Origin: Coturnix japonica
Taxonomy: Eukaryota > Chordata > Aves > Galliformes > Phasianidae
Length of the DNA stretch: 64,000 nucleotides
Direction of reading: 5' to 3'
Assembly (NCBI RefSeq): GCF_001577835.2
Contig: NC_029519.1
Coordinates: 77,771,499 to 77,835,498, forward strand
Positions 10,301-22,300 of the stretch are shown piece after piece. The translations under genes were made by a program, and so were the position numbers. Below the pieces are notes generated by a model that was not told the origin of the DNA, searched no databases, and worked only from the letters and a program-made list of their open reading frames with translations. The stretch's first letter is position 1, and each line of letters opens with the position of its first letter.

Positions 10301-13300
10301 ATGCCAGAAACCAGGAAATGCTGTGTGGTGCAAGTGCAGTTTTGTGAGAAAATGGGCCCAAACTGGCTCTTTCTGGACTCATTTGATTGGGCCTCAGATC
10401 ATTTTGATGAGTAAGGAAAGCCACTGTGAAGCCTTTTTTGTAGGTTTTGGTGTTTGTGGTTTCAGATTAAAGTAGATCAGCTTTTTCTTTTTGAAAAACA
10501 AATAGAAAATGTATTTCATTGAATAAATTTCATTACAGTTTTCTGTGTCTTGAAATCCCTTCAAGCAAGTGTGAACTATGGACTTATCAGCCACAGTCCA
10601 TTTCCTATTGGGATGCCTTTTATGCTTGTGCAGCCTTTTTCCATTGTCAGTTTATTCATCTCAATCCAAACAGAATCCATGCTGACTTTGCAATGGGATC
10701 GGGAGCTCTGGGGAGTGCCTGGTTTCACACCTTGTGGAGGAATGTGGGGTATGAGCTGAAGCTGTGGGCATGCCTTGTGAATGACTGAAGTTGTCTCAAT
10801 GAGGTGCTGCATTGAGCTGCTTCTGCCTTACAGCAGCATTGTCAGCAAAGTAGGAAAAATCCTGAGCTGAAGCTATGGGCATTGCAGGTGAGCTCCCACC
10901 TAAGAAGCTCCTCTGCGTGCAGGAAGGTCAGCCATGGATAAACTGTGATGTTTCAGATGCATTTATACAAAGACATGCTGAGTCCTCACCTGCTGAGCAG
11001 CAACCATCAGCAGCACTGATGGTGCAACTGAGGGAGCTGGGAAAGTGAGATGAGCTCTCATCTCTTTGGTTTGGGGGTTCTTCCTGCCCTTACAGACAGA
11101 GACATCACAGTTAGATGGCCATATCCCCAAGCAAGGTCGGATCTTGACATTCCCCTCTCATCTTTCTTCCTGCCAGCCACAAACTTCTGAGCCCACACCA
11201 CATCTGCATGATATTAGTCTGACTTGTTCACACTGCTTGCTCCTGCCTCCTGCCTCCCTCACTGCCATCACCATCACCATCACACACGCCAAGTCAGTCC
11301 CCCTTGACACCCCTGCAGTAGCTCCCTGGCGCCTCACCACCAGAGCCCCCCGCTTCTGTCAGGGAATGGCTCTCCTCTCGATGCCCTCCATGCACCGCAT
11401 TGCCTGTCCAGGCCACGGGCAGGAAAAGGCGAAGCTCTCAAAAACCTTTTACAAATGCCTATTCTCTCGTTTCAGTTCCAAACTCTTAATACTATTCTGC
11501 AGTGTCAGACAATAACTTAAAACACAGCAACATTCTACAAAGGCTGCATTACCTCTACCATCCTGAATTTCCAGAAAATCAGAGGTTGGCAGAAGCAAAC
11601 ACAAGAAGAGCACTGTGAAAATCACAGGAGGAATGGCATTACGAATGTTCCCGCAAAGCCCAACACTCACAGCAGCACCTTGAGCTAATACCCAGTTTAC
11701 CATCCTTAATTAGACACAATTCAAGCGATGCTCGCTGAAAGCAGAGATGCCTAAAACCTCCAGGAAAGGAGAAAGGTTTTGGCCACAATTTCATGTCTGA
11801 AATTTTAACTTACCCCAGCCAATCCAACCATTGACATGTTAGTTGAGAGCCCAACATTTCTCTTTTCCACCCTCCAGTTGAATCAAAGGTTGTAACTGGA
11901 GAGGAAATTCTGACACTTTCAGACAACTCTCAGTTCCTCCTTACCACAGAGATCAAATGTCCAAGTGCACAAAGGAGACGGATGATCAAAACCCACCACA
12001 TCTCACACTCCGCTGTCAATTCCACGGACCCGCCTCACCGTGAAGCAAGCAGTGCTGCGCTGGCTGCTCAGCAGAAGGCCAGTGCGTCCTCCTCAAGCAA
12101 CGCCCTGATCCCCTAGCAACACAACACAGCTGCAACTGATGGACGCGGCCATTTGATGACCCTTCTATGCCAACATCAATCTCACCCAAAACTCACCTCT
12201 TCATCCCCAACCTATCCTCTCACCTCAAGAGGTCTTCCCAGCGAAAATGGCTTCTAATTCTTAATGCTCTCAGGCATATTCTTTGGTTTCATTCACAATT
12301 TTCAAATAAGATGTTTCCAAATAAAAGAAATTGCACTGCTAGCTATATTCAACTATATCCTCTATCTGACCATGGATCCATTGGTGGGAAATCCCTCCCC
12401 TTTTCCACGCATCTGCACAGCAAGCACCAAGATACTCATCTCAAACTCAGGTCCTCCTGAGCCCAGTTACAAAACTTCTCAGCCTCTCCTCTCCCACCAG
12501 GATTTTGTCGACATTGTACACAGCCATATGTCATTGATTCATTCTTTAACATAAGAAAATTAAATACAGACCAATTTCACCATAGCCTCTACATTGCACN
12601 NNNNNNNNNNNNNNNNNNNNNNNNGCATATGGACTTTCTCACCACGAGAGCTGCGATGCTACCACCTGACACTCCCACCCAATGTGTGCAATCTCAAATG
12701 GTCTCAGAATGTTTTGGTCGTTTTTGTGTTTTATTAAGAGATCAAACAGCTCTTCAATGTCAATTAATATCAATTGTGTGCAACAAGTGCAGACCGACAC
12801 AGGCTGCCCAGGAGGAGCTTGGGTTGCCGCCATTCTGGAGGTGCTCAAGGTGGTGGATGGGACTATCAGGCACTGCTGATCTCGGTGGGAGGTTGGAACC
12901 AAGATTGGGCTTATTAAGGTCCCTTTCACAGACTATTCTGTGGTGCTCTATGATGGAGGTTTCATTTTAAAAGCTGCCATGGGGGCTCAGCTCCCTCGCC
13001 CACCGCCCCCCCCCGGCGCTTGCTGTGCTTCAGTGTGAATAACACGCTTCTACCTCTCGCCCAACAGTCGATGTTTTGCCTCTTAGCCTTCAACAGTCCA
13101 CGCTGCCCGGCTTCACCAAAGAAACCCATGAGGTTGCAACCCATAACAAATCTACAACAAAAAAAGGTACAGGGAATGCATCAGCTCTGGCATGCGCTTC
13201 ACAGGGGCTTTGCTCCAGAGAGCAGTGTTCCTGGTTCATGGGTGTAGGGGCCGAGGAGGGTTTCCTTTATGCTCCAGTGCTACCCAGGGGTGTTAGCCCC

Positions 13301-16300
13301 CCGTGGATGCAGCATCAGGTGGCATCCTGCCAGACAGCTAAGAAGGCCACAAAAAGGTTATCGAACAACACGAAGGGAAGGTCAGGGAACGGTGGGAGGC
13401 AGGGCGCAGGAGGGGGGGGGGGCTAAAGTTATCCCATGCATACTGTATGCTTCAGTCGCAATCCTGCGGAAGGATACCCATGCTGAGGGTGATGGAGGGC
13501 GGGTGATGCTCATAGGCCTCAGCCGCTTACCTAAGAAACAAGGAGTGCTCGTATTTCATCGGCTTTTGCCTCACACCGTGCTCCTCCAGGGGTCCCGAGT
13601 GCGTGCCTCAAGTGGCGGAGCTGAGAGGGGCAGGGCGTTCCTCACCTGTCCCTGCCTTGCAGGTGCCTGCAGCCGGGGGGCCTGTCTGGGAAGTTCCGTG
13701 TGCATGCCCATCAACCTGCTGCGTTCCTGCTGGAGCGGCTGATCCCCGACTGATCCGCCGGCTATCATTGGTAAGCACTGGCACCCAGGGACACAGCCGG
13801 GATTGGGGTGGGTTAGGGAGTGGGGGACCAAAAACTGATTGGCATTATCTCCCCACAGGGCTGCGTAACAGGAGGCTGTAGGCTTAGAGCTCACAGAAAG
13901 TAAATCCGGCGTAGGAGAAAAGCTATGGAGGCGAATTGCTGCGGGGGCTGCGCCTGAGCCGCTGGCTGGGATATGACCTGGTGTGAGACATATGCGAGGA
14001 GGACTCGGCTCAGATTCCTGTGCAACTGGTGGCTGAAGCCGTTTCTCAAGGAGGACTATTGGGGAGCACAGCAGCATGGATCTGCACTGGGACTGGAGGG
14101 TACCAGCTGGGTGCAGCCGGGCTGGAAAGATGCCTCTGGGCTCTGTGCTGAGTTGCGAGATGACTTTTGTGTAGAGAACACTTTTTGAAGGTGATGGGCT
14201 GCACACCTTTGGACCGGCCGTAACGGAGGCGGTGGTGAGAAGTCGAGGGTAAAGCTATCATTCGGTCTGCAGCGCTGGTGCAGCTTGTGGCCATTTAATT
14301 TTGGCCTTGGATTTAGGTCGTGAAAGAGGACTACGAGCTCGAGTGAAGGAGCTAGGGACGCGAACAGAAGGGGGTGTTAAAGCACGTGCAAAAGCTGCGA
14401 GGGGGAAGCGGATCAGCCTGCAGTCAGACACAGGCCATGTCCAAGGCCGAAATCAGTGGAGCAGCAGCTGTGAGTAACAGCAGAGGAGGGACCCGCAGCT
14501 ACGGGCAGCTTGCGCAGTCCTTAGGGAATTGCAGGGTCCAGGTTGCCACATTTGTTCTTGGCAAAAATTCGAGTTCTGCTGATGGTGTTCAGCTCTTGAA
14601 CTCCCTTCTCCATGGGGTAAATGGGACGTAACAGGCAGCTAGAAATCCGCGCACTTAAATCTTTCTGAATGTCACCCAATTCAGTTGACCTCCATTAGAG
14701 CATCAAACAGAAACTGCAAGCTCAGGCTGCATGCAATCACGAGGAGAGAGGACGAAGCTAAAGCAGCAGCCCAGGGTTGCTGGAAGCACTAGCCTCAAAA
14801 TGCAGCTTTACCTTCATCAAGAGGAAACTTTGTGAACAAAATGGGCTGATATGCCTCCACTCATCTGGTGGGGAGTTTTAGGGGGTCACGGGTGAGCCTC
14901 AAGAGATCTGAGGAGGCTGATGGTTTCACAAATGCAAGAGGCTTGGGTGGAAAAATATAATCACTCCCCTGTCATAGAGTTGCTGTCCAGAGGTGTTACG
15001 GTAAGAAAGAAACATGCACCTCTGATGAAAAAGCTTTTGCATCTAGAGAAAACGGACGCTCCCAGATGTGTAATGGGTTTTTTCTTGTTTCTTAACCTGA
15101 AAGAAGTTGGGTAGTTGAAAAGCTCAATGACAGGCATGAAGGTTCAGGGGATGCTGCACTGGCAGGCGGGCGGAGTGAGGGAAAGTGGGTGTGCTGGTTG
15201 GTTGAAACCGCAACTGAAAAAAACAGGGGTGTGTGTGACTGCATGAGGGCAAGCCCTGAGAGCAGGGAAGGGCTTTGTGGGCCACGAGTATCACCCGTAG
15301 ATTGTTCTACAGGTGGTTGCCGGCCCTGTTTATTCCTCTGTTTCGGCTTGTCCTGCCCAGAAACCCTCCAGCCTTCTGGCCCGGCCTCTCGACTGCCATG
15401 GAAGCAGAGAGCCGTACAGCGAGCCCAGAGTTGCTGGATGGTCACTGTGTACTATACAGGGTATAGCATTACAGGAAAGTGGCTTGAGGACTTGCCACAG
15501 AAGAGGTGGTATGTGAGGCCAGTGGGAAAAGCCATTGCCAGAAGTTATACGCACCTCATCCCCCCCTAGCCAGTTTGTTGCTTCAGTTGGCTCGACGTCA
15601 TCACTGATAGAGGGGGATCGACTACAGGATCTACTGTGCTAGTCACTTGATTAATTAAAATGCCTTTATTCTGGAATTTCACACACACACTTCAAGGGGC
15701 AACCCAGTGCTCTTGCTGGCAGCTCCATACGACACGCTGGCCCAGGATGCATATGTGGGTCCCATCCCACTGTACAGAGTCAGCTTGTACTGATTCACCC
15801 CATAGGGACGCGTCTCCTGGTCCCCAGCCCCTGTCTTGTCCCCTGCCTCGCCCGCCATTCCTCGGGGCTGTCACAACAAAGATTCTTAGCCAAAGTGCTA
15901 ACCTTTCTTTGATCTGGCACATCCACTGGGCGTCAACAGGCTGGCCAGGCGTTTTCAGTGGTGATCTTTGTGCTATGCCTTCTGCCTTATTAGACTTGAA
16001 AGTGATACACACGCACTTAAAGATGGGTTCATGCCACCCTGCCCTGTTTTCTGGGGTCTAAGAGACAGAGATGCTGGGAGAGAAAGAGCCAGAGGCAGTT
16101 GCTGCAGGGCTCATCTCCACCGGATGCGGATAAACGTGCTTGTGAGACCAACAACATGCTAAGATTCAACCTGCTTCTGCATCAGAATAGGAGTAATGGT
16201 AAAAACGTGAGAGTGTTTCAGGGAAACGAGGTGTTTTTTTGGTGTAGCAAATGGCTGCTTCCTGTAAATGACCAACATTGTATATGAGAGTTTTAATTTT

Positions 16301-19300
16301 AAGAACATTAAAAAGACATAGGGTTTTATATTCAGGGAGCACGTTCAAGGTAAGTCAGGACCTTACTGGTTCTGTCTTCCATTGCGAGATGAGGTAAGGA
16401 ATAATGACAGGCGAGCAGAATATATGTGATACATCCCCTGAGTATTCAGCCTTGTTTCAAATGACAAGATTTTCCTGTGAAGCCTCGGTCGTACCAACTT
16501 ATGGAAGCTAACAACATGATGTCAGACCCCTTTTCAAGTGCTGTGTCAGAGCTTCTGCATGCTCTAGTCACTCCTCGTAGCAAGGATTGATCTGTGGGTG
16601 TATGGATGTGCTTTTTAGACTTAATGGGCTGCACCCTCAGCAAGGCTTCAATCTGCACTGCCCGCTTACTTTTTGTATTGATATTGAAAGACAGGCAGTG
16701 GGCCCTCAAGCCCGATTCCGCACCGCGAGCCTGCAGTCGAAAATCTGGAGACCTCCAATGTGAATTACTCATTTTGACCACGTTATTTTCAAGGGTAAAA
16801 AGGTCTCAGCCTTAATACTTCCAAATCATCTGCAGACAGCCAGTCTCCTTTTTGCCCTTTCAAGAACCTTCATCTGTATGGAAAACAGCAAACGGTGACT
16901 CCCCGTTTAGAGCCAGTTGGCACCAGGCTGCATAAAGTGAAACCTAGCACTGAATTTGTCATGTTTGTCTTGTTGATGGCAAACAGGGGGTGCATTAAGG
17001 CAGCCTCTGTGAGTTGGAATATTTGGATATTCCTGTTTGCGAGGGTTGATCAAGTAATCACAGGTTCATTCTCAGGTGAGGGCGGTTGGTTGTTTTTTTG
17101 GTGGGCTTATTGTTTTTTTTTGTTTCCAAGGTAATAATGGCGAAATTGCGTAGAGGAAAATAACATAGTTGAAAATAACTAGGCACACCAACTCATCGAA
17201 GAGTCGGACGCACCAAATAACAGCATGAAGCAAAGCCATTGAGGCCGTGCCATTACAGCAAGACACTGCTGGAGAGGGGAAAGGATATTGGACAATCACG
17301 GACTGGAGTGCCATTCCTGAGCTGTAGCCAAGACACAGAAATTGAGAGTTCGCCTCCTAAGATGGAACATTGAGGATGCATAGCGACTTAGCGCCGTCCT
17401 GGGAAGGTAATCCTCACACTGCAGAAATGGGGCCGAGAAACCCCTGAGTCCGTTGGTCCAAAAGCTTTTAGAGACGGGGACTGGTGGTGGCTTCTTAGTG
17501 CAAGCTGCTGAACTGATGAGACGGTGGGAATCAGGAGCATGTCTGGGAAGGGACGGCGGATAACAGCACAGCTACCGGTAGGAGGCCTACCAGGAAAGCG
17601 CTGAACTGTGAGGAAATGGGGGCTGCAGAAGAAGGTGGGCGGTGTGGAGAATTGTGAGGTCCCGTTACACTTGATTTAAGAACGAGTGGAAAACGTCGGC
17701 TATTCAGACAAAAATAGAGGTGCACTGGAGCATCAATGGCACCATCATTTACCCCGAGGAAAAGCTGCCATAGGGTTGGTGCTGGTAGACATAAGCCTTG
17801 AGATTCAGCTGCACGGCAGAACTGTTACAGCATAGTGGCTTTCTGACTTCGGTGGTGATAGCAGGGAGATCAGAGCTGGCAGAACTGCGGACGGTCGTTG
17901 GTGTGTGCGTGGCCTGCTCTCCGAGCTGCAGAAAATCCGCTCTGTGCTGCCAGGAGGTGGAGGGAGTTGTCACTGAGCTCAAGTAAAGGTGGGCGCATTG
18001 GAGCTCAGTTTAGGCGACTTGGCCTGCAGGGCCTCCCAGGCTGGTAAGGCATTGAGGAGATGAGGTGAAGGCGAAGCCTGTGCAAAGCTGCTTGTGCAGA
18101 AGCCATTCTCGTTCTTGCACGAGCAGAACCCGGTTAGAGCAGCTGGACAGGCCTGGCGTTTGCAAATCGCAGCACAAGCAAATGCATGATGATGTGAGTA
18201 TACTGAGGCCTACTGCTTGGAGGGTATGGAGGTAGGGCAGCACTGTTGGGGGGGATGAGTAGTGCAGGAAGGCGGTTGTGGTTTGACAAACTGTTTCTTC
18301 ACAAGGCAAGGATGACGGGTTACAGAGTAGAATAATCCGAAGTGGTGTGTAGTATATGTACTGGGCATGCCGGTGTACTGTGAAACACACAGTGGATAAG
18401 ATGTCGTGCAGTGGTTGCACATTGAGATTCTTCAAAGACCATTTCAGAGCTGCGAGCTCTGCAAAGAAAAGGGGACAACGAGTTGCTCGAGAAACACAGC
18501 CTCCATTTCACACGACCAGGAAAAGCTGCATGTCTGAAGTCGTGATGGGGTTTGTGGACCCCTCAGTTTTTGAAACAAAAACTTGTGATTAAGGATAAGC
18601 TTGAAAACTTTCAATGTTAAAAGAATTTCATTCTCACGTTACTGTAAGAGGTCAGATATTTCTTATGGATTAACAGCAGGGAGATGCCAGCAGTGCTGAA
18701 AATCAACACCGCCATGGTTACATTCGTGCTCAACGCACGCAAGTCCTCATCCCTTGGCAGGACGATCGCTGCTGGCATGTCACACTAGCAGAACTGCTAT
18801 AGCGAGACATGATTTCTGAATGTAATTCAAGAAGAAAAGCGACCCATTCAATAAAGACACAGGTTAATGGCTGGAGATAACTTTTATGTCTGACCAAGCC
18901 TCGCATAGTTAGGAATGGACGAACTTCGTCCTGTAGCCTTTAACTATCTGTGAAATGTGGTTACAGTATGGTAATCAGAGTACGTGTTGAAATCTGGGTG
19001 TGCCATTCTTTGGTCTACCAGCGTTATCACTCCATCACAGTAAGGGCAAACTAGAGCTTGAAGGTCGAGGCACAGTACTGCACCTTGGTGACAGAACAGC
19101 GGCCTGGTTGATTCTTCAGATCATGCTCCTCACTTTGATGTGCCACCAGAAGGATACTTTGCTTTCCCATCATCGTGCCCGAGGCACAGGTGATGTCGTC
19201 AGGTCAACTGTTCTGTAGTTCACCAGGTCTTTCCATTTTCTTAAAGAAGTTGGGAAGTGATGTTTCCTGCTTTCGGTACAAGTCCACCTGGGCAAAGATA

Positions 19301-22300
19301 CTACACTCACGAGTCACGGCTTTTTAAATTGATGATGGAAAGTGATCTTGGCAAGCCACCTCAGAGCAGCCTCCTTCATGACCCTGAAAGTGCCGATGGT
19401 CTGATACTCACTTGAATTCTCATGAGGACAGTCTTCAAGATGCTTGCCTGTTACTCATTATAGTTGGAAGGTATATTGTGCTTTCCACAGTCTACTCAGC
19501 TAGGAGCTTCAAGAGGATGTGAGAGTCGGAAAGAGAAGCCCTGCTGACATCGACAGTGAAGACTGAGGCAGAAGAACTCGTGGGTGTTAGGTACCTCACC
19601 TTCTCGTGTCGGTGTGTGCAGCAAGTTATTGCTCCCGCTGTCTACATTTTCAGTAGGGGGTGACACTCTCCGTTGGTCGTGTCTCTTCTCGGAAATCAAT
19701 GTACAATGGATTAATCCCATTCTTCTTTTCAGCATCGGGGGCTTGCCAAACAGTTCCATCGTGCACTCTGGCTTACTATACCCATCATTCAGTGCACTTG
19801 TCCAGACAGTCAATTTCTGTTGATTCTTTCCAGCGGGCCAACATCTCATGACCCGTATACAGAGTGCCATCCACAGTTTGACTCCGTCGTGCTGGCTCAG
19901 CAAGGGCCATCTTTCAAGGCTGCCAGTTGCTGCTTAGCAACTTCTTTGATCCTGTAAGGACAGCTTGCCCAGGGGAAAACTCAGAACAGTGAAATCCGGA
20001 ATTTGAGTATCATGCAGGTTTGCTCTACCTGAAGGTCTAGGAGATCCTGGACTATTGCTTTTTGGCAGGATGCCGCTTTTCCGGGATGCTGGTCAAGGAT
20101 CAAAAAAGTCATCCAAGCCAGAGCGGTGTCCACGTGGTGCCCATCCAGAACAGCCTGGGCAACCTTAACCTCTTCAATGAGGGTCTTGTGGCTGGGCGAA
20201 GGAGGAACAGCTCCGGGGAGGAACATTACACCTCCGGGTCAGTTTGGTGCTAATACCCGCACCAGAAAGTATATCCTCAACACATGAGAGGAGTCTCCGG
20301 ATTGTTGCAGGCTCACTGTGGTGTTTTGCTCAGCCAGACATTCTGGGATGTCTTCAAAGTCCGGGGAAGAACCGCACCGACCAACGATAGAGAATGTTGA
20401 TGGTATGTCACGACATTCAGCCCAAATAAAATCAAGAAGGAAGTTGGGTGCTCAATATACAGGCCAGCAGTAGACCGCCAATCCTTTAAAATTACTTTAT
20501 TGATATTTGGGAAAATTACTTGGAGGAAATTGGGAAGTTAAGATTGCCAGCATACTAAGAACAAGAAGTCAAGCACAAGCGAAACGACGGAACAAAAAAG
20601 AAAAAAGCAAGGAACAAACAAAAAGGGGGAAAGAAAGAAAGGCAAGCAATAAAGGAATTGAAGAAGGCATAGGTCTTTCCTGAACGTGGGTTTATGCTAC
20701 TCTATTGTAGATGTTTCAGTCTGTAAATCTTCTAAAGACAATTGAATGCTGGTGTGTAGGCAACCTGTACTCACGTGGATGCAGAGAATGAGAAATCCGG
20801 GAGTCACCAGAAACATTCAGGACCTAATAGAATTAAAAGGCCGACACGGCGTTCGCGCTCAAACCAAACCAACATGAACACTTAAAAAGCAGAAGTTGTT
20901 GCGCTAATTGGTCACATTAATCTGGTTATAAGGCAGAAAGCAGCTGGCAGTCAGCACATACAAAACGATCGGGGACAGCTGTTGTCAGCCATCACCAAGG
21001 CATGCCAACTGAGTCTGTCAGCTGGTACCTGCTCCGACGTTCCTCCATCGGCACAGCAGTGAAGGTCAGGCACTCCTCAAGGAGCTCTTGATCTCATTCA
21101 AAGGATGGAGAATGGTTGATTCTCATGTGAACATCGGGCCCCGAGAAGATGTATTTGACAAGCAGACACAAAGAGCATGCCTTGTTGATGCTTTATTTAA
21201 ATGGAAAAGCCCGTATGGACAAGGGCCAATGGATTGCTCATTTTTTGTTAAAAAAAAAAACAAAAAGCTGCATCTAGTGGGATGCATGTCTAAAACCGTC
21301 TAGCAAAGGCTAGAATAAACAGATCTCTAGAAGCTCCACCAGCAGCTTTGGCATTTAACTCGTACAAATAAGGTTGAGGCCCAAAGAAATGGGCCCCCCA
21401 GGGATGAACCAGACAAATTCTGGCTGGCATGTTTCCTCACAATAACAAGCCCTGGTGCACCACACCATTTTTCATTGGTTTCTGGCATATCAGGAACAGA
21501 GGGGTTAATCGCAAACTACGGAATACAGGTCAAGCACATCGACAAATTAAAGCGAGAGCCAGGAAAATAAACAACTGCAGAGACAAGGCAATAACTGACT
21601 AGCACGGAGGGAAACTGTTTGTTACTGACATATTTTTTGTGCCAAGAGTGGTGCACGCGGACTTGGCTGCCAATGTGTGCAGTGCGTCAAACTGGAGGCA
21701 GCATAAGGCCATTGAATGTTGACCCATAATTTGTTCAGGGTGGGTTTGTAGAATAAGACCACAAAGATTCTGCCTTTTGAAAAAAAGACAGTAAAAATTT
21801 GCATGTGGCCACTGGGGGCTGGCATGGGGGCCTTTTTTTGAGGTGGGGATTTCAACATCACAGACCTGCCTTGAACAAAGCAGCATCTGAAAAAGAATTT
21901 GCAAGAAGAAAATGGGCTGGGAGAACGAAGCCATGTCAGAATAATCAGGTAAGGACGTTGGAAATCAAAGACTAAAGCTGCCCCATATGAATTATGTGCT
22001 GTTTAAAACATTCCCACTTCTTGATTTGCTTCTCAAGAAGAACAGGGGGTGGTGGGTTTGGAAATCAACACGACGATGTAAGGAATGGGAGCAGAGGAAA
22101 GGTAGAAGTGATGTTCTGACGGAGAAACATAGCCTGAGGCCAGATAACGACATCATCTGGAACTTGTTCCATTTTTTGACAGGTCGGATGTAGATGGTGA
22201 GTGAATTCCAAATGGGGCAGAGAGACATCAGTCTGTAATGGGGATGATTTAAATTTCAAGGAGTAGGCCGTCAAAGTCTGAATCGTCAACTGAAGATACT

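Noticed and set aside
11449-11703. 84-codon minus-strand frame with a hydrophobic segment
   Set aside because: No recognised domain or convincing exon signals, in a block whose orientation is doubtful.
7311-13770. Two separate CD8B-like genes on opposite strands
   Set aside because: The plus-strand exons are frame-destroyed copies with extra bases and lack a plus-strand Ig exon of CD8B.
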